From: Bacteroidales bacterium
Lineage (GTDB): Bacteria; Bacteroidota; Bacteroidia; Bacteroidales; WCHB1-69
DNA length: 64,000 nt
Direction: 5' to 3'
Assembly: GCA_017633255.1 (NCBI GenBank)
Contig: JAGBPS010000017.1
Location: 1-64,000 of the forward strand
Positions within the stretch are counted from its first letter, which is position 1. Each line of letters starts with the position of its first letter. Below, piece after piece: positions 51,635 to 58,900 of this stretch. The translations under genes and the position numbers were made by a program. A model generated the notes under the pieces. It made no database searches. It was not told the DNA's origin and saw only the letters and a list, made by a program, of their open reading frames with translations.

Positions 51635-52309
51635 ATGAAAGCATTGAAATTTTTAGGCATTGCTTTATTAGCATGCGGCTTGATGTTCACATCTTGCAAA
51701 AAAGACAATCCTCAACCCAGCAACAACAACACATCCGAAAATCCTGGTGGTGGTGAAAATCCTGGTGGTGGTGGAACTACTCCTGCCAACGGTATAGCTG
51801 TGACTTTTAATGGTACTTCTTGGAATGCAGCATATATTTCTGGTAAATACTATAGCAGCAACGAAGTATGGGATGTTCTGCCATTTAAGGAAGAAAATCC
51901 TACCGCTACTACTTTCCCTTATGCTGATGTTTGTATGGCTACCGGTACTACTACAGGTACATTCACAGGAACATATGTTGAAGGTGAAGGTTTGGACAGT
52001 GAAGATTTCTACTACATTGAGTACTATAAGGATACAAGACTTACTGATGGTACTTATTATTATGGTGACTGGTGGATTAAAAATGGTACAGTTAAGGTTA
52101 CCGCTTTTGATGCCACTTCATTGAAAATGACTGCCAATGTGAACGCCACAATGTTTGATGCTTACGCAGCATTAGTTGAACAACAAGGTGTTGATGCAGC
52201 TGCTACTGCTCCCATGGTTGTTGATATGAACAACATTACACTGGAAGTGGGTACAACTAAAGATGTTGTAAAACGTCATGTTAATACCAAACTGACAGCA
52301 GTGAAATAA
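51635..52309 (+). CDS. Lipoprotein of unknown function with Gly/Asn linker
   Basis: The 224-residue protein has a lipobox (LMFTSC-KKD), a flexible linker with repeated ENPGGG units after the cysteine and a beta-rich body (VTFNGTSWNAAYISGKYY, TGTTTGTFTGTYVEG). The body is not recognised. A similar layout of lipobox, low-complexity linker and 'TFNG' strand is seen in the lipoprotein at 63213-63803, so both may belong to the same broad surface-lipoprotein class. A strong terminator follows. Confidence 0.8.
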   Translation: MKALKFLGIALLACGLMFTSCKKDNPQPSNNNTSENPGGGENPGGGGTTPANGIAVTFNGTSWNAAYISGKYYSSNEVWDVLPFKEENPTATTFPYADVCMATGTTTGTFTGTYVEGEGLDSEDFYYIEYYKDTRLTDGTYYYGDWWIKNGTVKVTAFDATSLKMTANVNATMFDAYAALVEQQGVDAAATAPMVVDMNNITLEVGTTKDVVKRHVNTKLTAVK

Positions 52310-52332
52310 TTCCTGTATGTTTTTATAAACAG

Positions 52333-52364
52333 CAATACCCACGTGAAAACGTGGGTATTGTTTT
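52333..52364 (+). terminator. Rho-independent terminator
   Basis: CAATACCCACGT and ACGTGGGTATTG form a perfect 12-bp stem with a GAAA loop and a TTTT tail. It ends the lipoprotein transcript; the next ATG lies only a few bases on. Confidence 0.85.
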
Positions 52365-52367
52365 AAA

Positions 52368-52886
52368 ATGCGTCGTATGAAGAAGTCCCCATTGTTAATT
52401 ATTATTTGTCTAGCAACAATGTTGTTATGCTGCTGTAGGAGCGAGCAGGAAATGATTGAAACAAATGCATTGGGCTATCTTACCGCCATGGGTAATTACC
52501 AGATAAAAGAGGCTGAGGCTTACGCTTCCGAAGAGACTATCACAAAAACCTTGCGAGTTATAGAGGAAAAAATCATGCCCAATGTTGATCCATCATATAT
52601 ACGTAGCAACACTCCTGCAACAATTGAAATCACTGAGGTGAATCAAATAGATGATACCACCGCTACGGTTTCTTATATAAAAACAACCCCTATCCAAGTA
52701 CAAGAAGGTACTTTGAATATGATAAAGCAAAATAATGAATGGAAGGCTTTGGTGTTCATTCAAGTTCCTGACGCAATAAAATCCTACAGTGTAGATGCAA
52801 AGGCTTTGGAAGAAAAATACAAGGGCAAATTGAAAGTTGCTGATCCAAGTGATACTACACTCCCTAACTCGATGAGAAAAAAATAA
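52368..52886 (+). CDS. Lipoprotein, NTF2-like (DUF4878-type) candidate
   Basis: The 172-residue product has an SPII signal with three cysteines at its end (TMLLCCC-RSE). The body has ETNALGYLTAMGNYQIKEAE and later TATVSYIKTTPIQVQEGTLN plus NNEWKALVF, the helix-then-strand pattern of NTF2-like DUF4878 lipoproteins. The ATG at 52368 may be replaced by an ATG at 52377 (MKKSPLL). It overlaps the next gene by one base (TAATG). Confidence 0.7.
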   Translation: MRRMKKSPLLIIICLATMLLCCCRSEQEMIETNALGYLTAMGNYQIKEAEAYASEETITKTLRVIEEKIMPNVDPSYIRSNTPATIEITEVNQIDDTTATVSYIKTTPIQVQEGTLNMIKQNNEWKALVFIQVPDAIKSYSVDAKALEEKYKGKLKVADPSDTTLPNSMRKK

Positions 52887-53605
52887 TGTATATGAAAACA
52901 TTGAAAAATTTATTTTTAGCCATGTTGGCATGCTCATTATTCATGGTGTCTTGTAACAAGCACGAGCAATTTACTGTTACGGTGAATGCCAACGACAGCT
53001 CTATGGGAACCGTGACCGGTGGCGGTGTTTACGAGAAAAACACTATGGCTACCTTGACAGCTGTGCCTAATCCCAACTTTGAATTTGTGTGCTGGAAAAA
53101 CGGCAGCACCAAAAATCCTCGTACGGTGACTGTGACGGCGGATGCTTCCTATACCGCTATTTTCGACTTTGTGGGTGGTGAATTCATCGTGGGTAGTGTT
53201 ACGGTGACAATGGGGGATGACACCTGGGAGGCAAGCTCATTTTATGCGGATGCCCAAACTATGCCAGGGAAGATTCGCTTTTGGCTGTATGAGAATGAAG
53301 AGGCTGAATATCCTCAACTTCAGGGTTGGATGGACATTAGCTCCACAGGGAATGTGGAATCTAATATAGTTTATATGGCCAGCGAGGATGATGTGGATGA
53401 ATCAGGTATGCCGATTTGGGAGGCCGCTGACCTGATGACCACATTAACTTCTGTGAATCTGGATATTCAGAATATCACTGCAGAGCAAACTGGTAGATTG
53501 CGCAACAGAACTACGGGTGAGGAAATATTCCTGCACATTGAATATTCAGGAGCTACTTGGTTGAGTATTCCTGAAGTGACCAGAAAGTTTGTGTTGGCCA
53601 AATAA
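52886..53605 (+). CDS. Lipoprotein with divergent InlB B-repeat-like domain
   Basis: The 239-residue protein has a lipobox (LFMVSC-NKH) followed by a beta-repeat domain. TVTVNANDSSMGTVTGGG, then TLTAVPNPNFEFVCWKNG and ASYTAIFDF follow the pattern of InlB B-repeat/'bacterial repeat' domains, with the typical F-x-x-W. The remainder (about 105-239) is strand-rich and unrecognised. Such proteins are usually at the cell surface. Its start overlaps the previous stop, so the two lipoproteins form an operon. Confidence 0.8.
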   Translation: MYMKTLKNLFLAMLACSLFMVSCNKHEQFTVTVNANDSSMGTVTGGGVYEKNTMATLTAVPNPNFEFVCWKNGSTKNPRTVTVTADASYTAIFDFVGGEFIVGSVTVTMGDDTWEASSFYADAQTMPGKIRFWLYENEEAEYPQLQGWMDISSTGNVESNIVYMASEDDVDESGMPIWEAADLMTTLTSVNLDIQNITAEQTGRLRNRTTGEEIFLHIEYSGATWLSIPEVTRKFVLAK

Positions 53606-53609
53606 AATA

Positions 53610-53633
53610 GGATGGATTAGTAAACTTCCATCC
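53610..53633. terminator. Possible hairpin between converging genes
   Basis: GGATGGA and TCCATCC can pair across a ten-base loop; read on the minus strand a T-rich tail follows. It overlaps the 3' end of the minus-strand gene, and the stem is only seven pairs. Confidence 0.35.
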
Positions 53634-54108
53634 AGATATACTGATTTCCGCAGTAATCTAGAAATTTAATTAAATCCTCTCTCTTGATGATAAGGGAGGC
53701 GGTGTTTATGCAAGGGTGAAAACTCAGTTTTTCAGCCTGTTGCAGCGTTTGGTCCAAGAAAACCGTGACATGGTGCTCCTGGTCGTTGATAAGGCCGAAA
53801 GGAGTTACAGAACCTGGCTTCACACCTAAATATTTATCCATACGCGCTTCGGAGGCAAAACTCAATTTGCCCTGGTGCAACTGTTTTTCGATGTCGTGAA
53901 TGGCCATATCCTGGTCACAGTTCAGTATAACCAGATAATGCCGGTTTCCTTTGTGGTTGCGGAAAAACAGATTCTTGCAGTGTTGTGCGTCATGACCAGC
54001 CCAGTATTGTTTGGCGATTTCGATGGTGGGTGCCGGCGGGTGCTGGATGTATTCGTAAGGAATATGAAGTTCGTCTAGTAGCTGGTACAGTCGGGGGTCT
54101 CCGTTCAT
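53617..54108 (-). CDS. YbaK/ProX-type aminoacyl-tRNA deacylase
   Basis: The 163-residue protein resembles the stand-alone 'prolyl-tRNA synthetase associated domain' proteins that hydrolyse mischarged Ala-tRNA(Pro) or similar. Matching segments are LDELHIPYEYIQHPPAPTIE, AQHCKNLFFRNHKGNRHYLV, the conserved LSFASEARMDKYLGVKPGSV and TPFGLINDQEHHVTVFLDQ. It overlaps the next upstream gene on the minus strand by four bases. Confidence 0.9.
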   Translation of the reverse strand: MNGDPRLYQLLDELHIPYEYIQHPPAPTIEIAKQYWAGHDAQHCKNLFFRNHKGNRHYLVILNCDQDMAIHDIEKQLHQGKLSFASEARMDKYLGVKPGSVTPFGLINDQEHHVTVFLDQTLQQAEKLSFHPCINTASLIIKREDLIKFLDYCGNQYIWMEVY

Positions 54109-54359
54109 TTTCTCTTTCTTTTACGCAAAATGTCAAAAATGAAAGTCAGTATATTGAGGTTGAAGGGGATATTGCTGACGAAATTCGTGACAAAGTTGGC
54201 GGTTTTGGGCACAAAACTCCAGAAACTGTAAATCTCGTTCCAGTCTTTCTCCACGAAGTCGCCTTGCTTCTGGATTAGTCGCTTGACGTGTTTTTTCTCG
54301 CGTTCGAGCTCATCGAGGGTCGAAATGCTGTGATAGGAAGAAACTCGTTTGTTAATCAT
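54105..54359 (-). CDS. Small protein downstream of Holin-X-like gene
   Basis: The 84-residue product has a charged N-terminal half (LDELEREKKHVKRLIQKQGD) and a hydrophobic C-terminal half ending in a basic tail (FIFDILRKRKRK). It is not recognised. The ATG at 54359 overlaps the stop of the upstream gene and has AAGGAGG seven bases before it, an unusually good ribosome-binding site here. With the upstream holin-like and YtxH genes it forms a trio common in Bacteroidota, perhaps envelope-stress proteins. Confidence 0.7.
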   Translation of the reverse strand: MINKRVSSYHSISTLDELEREKKHVKRLIQKQGDFVEKDWNEIYSFWSFVPKTANFVTNFVSNIPFNLNILTFIFDILRKRKRK

Positions 54360-54837
54360 GGACATCCTCCTTGTGAAATAATGGGTCAACAACAGGTTCT
54401 TGGCTGGAAGCAGTGCTTATACCCTGCTCGGTAACATCTTCAAAATCCTCATCATTAATAAGTTCATTCTCTTTGTTGAAAAGGATGGAACTCATCTTTT
54501 TGATGATGGGATTGAGCATGATTTTTTTGCGGAGTAGTAATAGGATGAGGAACAACAATACAAAAATGCCGCTCATGATCAGCAGACTGTAAATTAAACT
54601 GCCGGTTACGTTTTTCAGCCAAAGTACCATAATTATGGCTAAAAAGATGAGCACTGTCATCAAAAGTATTGCGCCGACAACGATGACAATCAGGTAGGAG
54701 ACAAATTGCGACAGTGCGCCTACAGCATTGAGTTTGAGCAGTTGTAGGTACAACTCCCCATACTCCTTGGTGTTTTGGGCGATGCTTTTGTAGGCATCGT
54801 GATCGTCTCCAGATTTTTTGAAAAAATCAAATATCAT
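54352..54837 (-). CDS. Holin-X-like (phage holin superfamily) membrane protein
   Basis: The 161-residue protein has two strong hydrophobic segments, LIVIVVGAILLMTVLIFLAI and IYSLLIMSGIFVLLFLILL, separated by a short loop with WLKNVTG. The C-terminal tail is charged. This fits the putative 'Actinobacterial Holin-X' type family, which in Bacteroidota is a chromosomal membrane protein beside YtxH and not part of a phage. No phage genes are near. Confidence 0.8.
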   Translation of the reverse strand: MIFDFFKKSGDDHDAYKSIAQNTKEYGELYLQLLKLNAVGALSQFVSYLIVIVVGAILLMTVLIFLAIIMVLWLKNVTGSLIYSLLIMSGIFVLLFLILLLLRKKIMLNPIIKKMSSILFNKENELINDEDFEDVTEQGISTASSQEPVVDPLFHKEDVHD

Positions 54838-54846
54838 AGTTTATGT

Positions 54847-55089
54847 TTATTCAGTCACAGTCGGCTCATCGTCGATAATGATTTCCTGATCTTTCTTGAG
54901 GTTAAATTTCTCTTTGATGGAATCGATAAATTCATCCAACTGCTCTTTAGACAGTTTAATGCCTTTTTCTTCCAGTTTGGCTTTGATTTTCTCACGGGTT
55001 TCGTCACCGCTTTCGGGTGCTAACAACAGAGCGATAATGGCACCGAGGATGGCACCGCCTAAGAATGTGATTAATTGTGAAGCTTTCAT
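54847..55089 (-). CDS. YtxH-domain protein
   Basis: The 80-residue protein has an N-terminal glycine- and alanine-rich hydrophobic stretch (FLGGAILGAIIALLLAPESG) with the family signature LLAPxSG. A charged helix follows (KAKLEEKGIKLSKEQLDEFI). These small proteins are linked to stress responses and probably sit at the membrane. It is the first gene of the trio. Confidence 0.88.
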   Translation of the reverse strand: MKASQLITFLGGAILGAIIALLLAPESGDETREKIKAKLEEKGIKLSKEQLDEFIDSIKEKFNLKKDQEIIIDDEPTVTE

Positions 55090-55114
55090 GATGTTTTGTT
55101 TTTTTTATGCTCTG

Positions 55115-55122
55115 CAAAGATA
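55115..55122 (-). promoter_or_regulatory. Promoter -7 box of the YtxH operon
   Basis: The minus strand reads TATCTTTG followed by CAGAG, 26 bases before the ATG at 55089. Confidence 0.65.
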
Positions 55123-55178
55123 GTAAAATTTTTGAATTGTTGTTATTCTCAGTTTTAAATATATTTAGGTGTTAATCT

Positions 55179-55295
55179 GTTAAGGCGTCAAGACGTTAAG
55201 ACATGCACTGCGTGCATTCGTGAAGACGATATTCTGTTATCCATCTTTAACGTCTCCACGAACGAGCGAAGCGAGTGTCTCCACGTCTTCACGAA
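55179..55295. repeat. Interspersed 'TTAAGACGT' palindromic repeat, copy 3
   Basis: The order is that of copy 1, with the mini-hairpin GCACTGCGTGC and the block CGAACGAGCGAAGCGAGTG. It ends CGTCTTCACGAA just before the folD promoter. Confidence 0.8.
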
Positions 55296-55316
55296 TAAAC
55301 ATTAGCACATTTTTTG

Positions 55317-55324
55317 TATTTTTG
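55317..55324 (+). promoter_or_regulatory. Promoter -7 box of folD
   Basis: TATTTTTG followed by CA, 21 bases before the ATG at 55346. It supports that start over an upstream one within the repeat. Confidence 0.65.
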
Positions 55325-55345
55325 CATTTTCAAATAGAGAACATT

Positions 55346-56212
55346 ATGAGAATCATGAACGGGGCGGCTTTAGCCCGCAAAATCAGGTCGGTATTGGCCA
55401 TCGAGATAGATTTCTGCAAGAACAAATACGGCCGTGCGCCTAAGCTTTCAATCATTTTGGTGGGCAACGACCCTGCCAGTTCGACCTACGTGAAAAACAA
55501 AGGCAAAGCTTGCAATGAGATTGGCATTGAAAGCGACCTGCATCTCCTGCCGTTTTCCACTTCGCAAGAGGAATTGCTGGATTTGATTCAGCAACTGAAT
55601 GAGGATGATAGCGTGGATGGCATTTTGGTACAGTTGCCTGTTCCTAAACATATCGACAAGAATGTGATTCTCAGGGCAATAGATTATCAAAAGGATGTGG
55701 ATGGTCTGCATCCGATGAATATGGGATTGCTGAGCACCGCAAGTGACTGCATCATTCCGTGTACTCCCAAGGGTATCCTCTCGTTGCTGAAGTCCGAGGG
55801 TATTGAAATTGCGGGCAAACATGCGGTGGTGATTGGCCGTAGCAATCTGGTGGGCAAGCCTATGGCTCAGCTCATGTTGCGCGAAAATGCCTCGGTGACC
55901 GTGTGCCACAGCAAAACCCGCGATTTGCCATATCTGACTCGTCAGGGTGAGATTTTGATTGTCGCTATCGGCTGTCCCAATCTGATTAACGCAGACATGA
56001 TCAAACCCGGTGCGGTGGTGGTGGATGTAGGCATTAATAGCGTGGACAATAAACTGGTAGGTGACGTCTATAACAGCATTGATGTGTCGAGTATCGAGAA
56101 AAAAGCGGCGGCTATCACGCCCGTTCCCGGTGGCGTCGGCCCCATGACGATTGCCTCACTGCTGGAAAATACCTTTGAGATTTACAAACGAAGAATGAAG
56201 GTTGCGCTATAA
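55346..56212 (+). CDS. folD: Methylenetetrahydrofolate dehydrogenase/cyclohydrolase FolD
   Basis: This 288-residue bifunctional enzyme converts 5,10-methylene-THF to 10-formyl-THF in one-carbon metabolism. Family motifs are ILVGNDPASSTYVKNKGKAC (with the catalytic Lys), DGILVQLPVPKHID, DVDGLHPMNMG, the NADP-binding VVIGRSNLVGKPMAQLML and the C-terminal TPVPGGVGPMTIASLLENT. The chosen start gives the usual length; a longer frame to 55220 would run through a repeat. Confidence 0.96.
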   Translation: MRIMNGAALARKIRSVLAIEIDFCKNKYGRAPKLSIILVGNDPASSTYVKNKGKACNEIGIESDLHLLPFSTSQEELLDLIQQLNEDDSVDGILVQLPVPKHIDKNVILRAIDYQKDVDGLHPMNMGLLSTASDCIIPCTPKGILSLLKSEGIEIAGKHAVVIGRSNLVGKPMAQLMLRENASVTVCHSKTRDLPYLTRQGEILIVAIGCPNLINADMIKPGAVVVDVGINSVDNKLVGDVYNSIDVSSIEKKAAAITPVPGGVGPMTIASLLENTFEIYKRRMKVAL

Positions 56213-56214
56213 TT

Positions 56215-56331
56215 TCGTCAAGACGTCAAGGCGTTAAGACATGCACTATGTGCATTCGTGAAGACGACATTCAACTTCAAGTCTTCACGCCTTAACGAAC
56301 GAGCGAAGCAAGTGTCTTCACGTCTCCACGT
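56215..56331. repeat. Interspersed 'TTAAGACGT' palindromic repeat, copy 4
   Basis: The element has CGTCAAGACGTCAAGGCGTTA, mini-hairpin GCACTATGTGC, then CTTAACGAACGAGCGAAGC and CGTCTCCACG. It fills the gap between the converging folD and U32 genes. Confidence 0.8.
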
Positions 56332-56340
56332 ATAGTTTTC

Positions 56341-57582
56341 TTAAAACTCATCCGCAACTTCCACCCACTTATACACCTTGTCTCCGCGGCGTACCAGTTC
56401 GGTTGTCGGGATGGAGCAGTACACGCCTTTCTCCGCTTTCTCACAGGGTTTCAAGTCCACACGGATTTCATGGAGGGTGTCTTCGTAAACGCCAGTAGTT
56501 GGGCCGGTAATCAGAATATTGTCGCCTAGTTTGAGCTCATCGGTTTCTATCTGAATTTCAGCCACACCGATATTGGTATAGTAATTGGTGATTTTGCCGA
56601 TATGGGTTTTCACGCGGGTAGCCTGCGAGCCGTAGCGCTCTGACCATTCACCCATGGTGCGACCTAAATAGTAACCATCCCAGAAACCCCGGTTGAAGAC
56701 ACTGCGCAATCGTCCCATCCATTGAGTGACTTTTTCCTGCGTGAAACAGCCTTCTTCAATAGCTTTTAATGCTTCATGGTAGCATTCTGTCACCATTTTG
56801 ACATATTCAGCGGAACGGCCACGGCCTTCGATTTTCAGCACCGTCACCCCCGCCTTGATAATCTTATCCAGAAAACCGATGGTGCACAAGTCTTTGGGCG
56901 ACATGATATATTTCCCGTCCACCTCCAGTTCCAAGTCAGATTCGGTATCTTTGACGGTGTATTTGCGGCGGCAGAGTTGCATGCAAGCTCCGCGATTGGC
57001 GGAATAGCCCATATTGTCAAGGCTGAGGTAGCACTTGCCGGACACCGCCATACAGAGAGCGCCATGGACAAACATTTCTATCTGTATCAATTGTCCTGAG
57101 GGACCGCATATATTTTCCTTACGGATGGTCTGGCAGATGTCGGCGGCCTGAGCCAAGCTCACCTCGCGGGCCAGCACCAGCACATCGGCAAACTGGGCGT
57201 AAAAACGCACCGCCTCGATGTTGGTGATGTTGCACTGGGTGGAAATATGCACTTCCATGCCGACTTTCCGGCAGTACTGAATCACTGCCCAGTCGGAGGC
57301 TATAATGGCGGAAACCTCGCATTTTTTGGCCAAATCCACCAGTTTTTTCATCTCCTCCACTTCGTCGTTATAGACGATCGTGTTGACGGTCAGGTAGGAG
57401 CGTACCTGGTGTTCCTTGCAGATTTGTGTAATCTGTTGCAGGTCGTCGTAGTCGAAATTGGCGGCGGAGCGGGAGCGCATGTTCATCTTGCCAACCCCAA
57501 AATACACAGAACCGGCACCAGCCTGGATGGCTGCCATCAGTGACTCATACGAGCCCACAGGAGACATGATTTCGATACTCAT
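56341..57582 (-). CDS. U32-family peptidase-like protein (TrhP/YegQ group)
   Basis: The 413-residue protein starts IEIMSPVGSYESLMAAIQAG with GSVYFGVGKMNMR and has the U32 signature EMFVHGALCMAVSGKCYLS with conserved cysteines, followed by GACMQLCRRKY. Although called peptidases, several U32 proteins (TrhP) are needed for tRNA uridine-34 hydroxylation and others (RlhA) for rRNA hydroxylation; this one is closest by layout to that group. The C-terminal beta domain (KITNYYTNIGVAEIQIE) is present. Confidence 0.9.
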   Translation of the reverse strand: MSIEIMSPVGSYESLMAAIQAGAGSVYFGVGKMNMRSRSAANFDYDDLQQITQICKEHQVRSYLTVNTIVYNDEVEEMKKLVDLAKKCEVSAIIASDWAVIQYCRKVGMEVHISTQCNITNIEAVRFYAQFADVLVLAREVSLAQAADICQTIRKENICGPSGQLIQIEMFVHGALCMAVSGKCYLSLDNMGYSANRGACMQLCRRKYTVKDTESDLELEVDGKYIMSPKDLCTIGFLDKIIKAGVTVLKIEGRGRSAEYVKMVTECYHEALKAIEEGCFTQEKVTQWMGRLRSVFNRGFWDGYYLGRTMGEWSERYGSQATRVKTHIGKITNYYTNIGVAEIQIETDELKLGDNILITGPTTGVYEDTLHEIRVDLKPCEKAEKGVYCSIPTTELVRRGDKVYKWVEVADEF

Positions 57583-57627
57583 GGATGTTGATGAAAGTAT
57601 TTATTAGTTTTTTGTTGAATCGTTTAT

Positions 57628-57735
57628 ACGTTAAGACGTGGAGACACTCGCTTCGCTCGTTCGTGGAGACGTGAAGTCGGATGTCGTCTTCACGAATGCA
57701 CGTAGTGCATGTCTTAACGTCTTGACGTCTTCACG
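57628..57735. repeat. Interspersed 'TTAAGACGT' palindromic repeat, copy 5 (inverted)
   Basis: This copy runs in the opposite sense: CGTTAAGACGTGGAGACAC, then TCGCTTCGCTCGTTCG, ending CGAATGCACGTAGTGCATG and CTTAACGTCTTGACG. The mini-hairpin is GCACGTAGTGC. It separates the U32 and lspA genes. Confidence 0.8.
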
Positions 57736-57741
57736 AAAAAA

Positions 57742-58359
57742 TCAAATTTTATTTTCTGGAAAGATGCGTTTATAGAAAATCAGTGCCAACACAATACCCA
57801 CGGTGACGCAACTGTCGGCCAGGTTGAAAATGGCGGGGAAGAAGTAGTCACCGCCCCATAACGGAAACCACTCGGGGATGACAAAGAGCGGGAAATAGAA
57901 CATATCCACCACCTTGCCGAAGAGCATGGGGGCATACCCACCACCTTCAGGAAAAAGGGTGGCTACTGTGAGAGGAGTGCTTTCGGAGAAAATCAGCCCA
58001 TAAAACAGCGAGTCGATGATATTGCCCACTGCGCCGGTGATAATCAGCGACAGCACACTTGCCCCGACCCAATCGGTTTTGTCTTTCTTAATCAGTCTGA
58101 TAAGATAATAAATCAGGAAGCCCACAATGAGGATACGCCCCACAGTAAGCAGCAGTTTGCCGATATTCTGTCCGAAGGACAAGCCGAACGCCATGCCTTC
58201 ATTTTCGATGAAATAAAGGTAAAACCAATTGCCAAGCACTGCTATGTGCTCGCCTAACGCCATGTGCGTCTTGACCCAAATCTTCAGAATCTGGTCTAAA
58301 ATGATGAAGAGGACAATGATGCAGCCGGAGAGCAGGTAGAGTTTGTTACTTTTTTTCAC
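57742..58359 (-). CDS. lspA: Lipoprotein signal peptidase (SPII)
   Basis: The 205-residue inner-membrane aspartyl protease cleaves the signal peptides of lipoproteins after lipid attachment. The catalytic aspartates are in GAVGNIIDSLFYG and FNLADSCVTVGIVL, both family signatures. There are four hydrophobic segments, and an insert of some 30 residues between the two motifs is typical of Bacteroidota LspA. It serves the many SPII lipoproteins of this window. It starts six bases after the DksA-like gene's stop. Confidence 0.96.
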   Translation of the reverse strand: MKKSNKLYLLSGCIIVLFIILDQILKIWVKTHMALGEHIAVLGNWFYLYFIENEGMAFGLSFGQNIGKLLLTVGRILIVGFLIYYLIRLIKKDKTDWVGASVLSLIITGAVGNIIDSLFYGLIFSESTPLTVATLFPEGGGYAPMLFGKVVDMFYFPLFVIPEWFPLWGGDYFFPAIFNLADSCVTVGIVLALIFYKRIFPENKI

Positions 58360-58365
58360 AGAGTT

Positions 58366-58749
58366 TTATTTATTCTGGTTCATTTTAGCCTCGTAGCTCA
58401 ATGTAGCGTGGGGAACGATTCTGAGTCGTTCTTTCGGGATAAGTTTACCCGTGACACGGCAGATGCCGTAGGTTTTGTTTTCAATGCGGATGAGGGCCGC
58501 TTCAAGGTTTTTGATATATTTTTCCAGGCGTGCCGCCAATTGTCCGTTTTCTTCTTTTGACAATACCATGTTGCCTTCTTCCAGGTTTTTGAATGTGGGG
58601 GCGGTGTCCATGGTATCATTACCGGCATTGCTGTATGCCTCTAAATAGGAAGCCAGGTTCTCTTTGGCCTCTGCTATCTTTCCTTCAATCAGCTCTTTAA
58701 ATTCAGCCAATTCTTCATCTGAATATCTTACCATTGTTTTTCCTGACAT
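58366..58749 (-). CDS. TraR/DksA-family RNA polymerase-binding protein
   Basis: The 127-residue product has the long coiled-coil of the family (ELIEGKIAEAKENLASYLEA onward) and a C-terminal finger region YGICRVTGKLIPKERLRIVP. The zinc-finger cysteines are mostly replaced: only one Cys remains of the usual four, a variation also known in other Bacteroidota. Such proteins bind the RNA polymerase secondary channel and adjust rRNA and stress transcription with (p)ppGpp. The ATG at 58749 is chosen from promoter position. lspA follows after six bases. Confidence 0.9.
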   Translation of the reverse strand: MSGKTMVRYSDEELAEFKELIEGKIAEAKENLASYLEAYSNAGNDTMDTAPTFKNLEEGNMVLSKEENGQLAARLEKYIKNLEAALIRIENKTYGICRVTGKLIPKERLRIVPHATLSYEAKMNQNK

Positions 58750-58786
58750 AATCTTTCTAATTTTAAGGTTTATAAAAATAACGTTG

Positions 58787-58794
58787 CAAAGATA
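58787..58794 (-). promoter_or_regulatory. Promoter -7 box of the dksA-like/lspA operon
   Basis: The minus strand reads TATCTTTG followed by CAACG, 38 bases before the ATG at 58749. Confidence 0.65.
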
Positions 58795-58840
58795 CAAAAA
58801 ATTTCAACGTGCAGGAATTCATAAGGCTGGAGTTTTAGGT

Positions 58841-58877
58841 GAAAAAACGGACGCACATTGTGTGATGCACGTCCGTT
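58841..58877 (-). terminator. Rho-independent terminator of the surface-protein gene
   Basis: On the minus strand ACGGACGTGCAT pairs (two mismatches) with ATGTGCGTCCGT and a T-run follows. It lies 24 bases after the stop codon of the 58901-60208 gene. Confidence 0.75.
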
Positions 58878-58900
58878 ATAATGAATTCTCTAGGGTATTC

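Noticed and set aside
54352..54837. Prophage remnant indicated by a holin-like gene
   Set aside because: No other phage genes are present, and Holin-X/YtxH neighbours are ordinary chromosomal genes in Bacteroidota.
55220..55345. N-terminal extension of FolD
   Set aside because: It would be encoded by the interspersed palindromic repeat and lies upstream of the promoter box.
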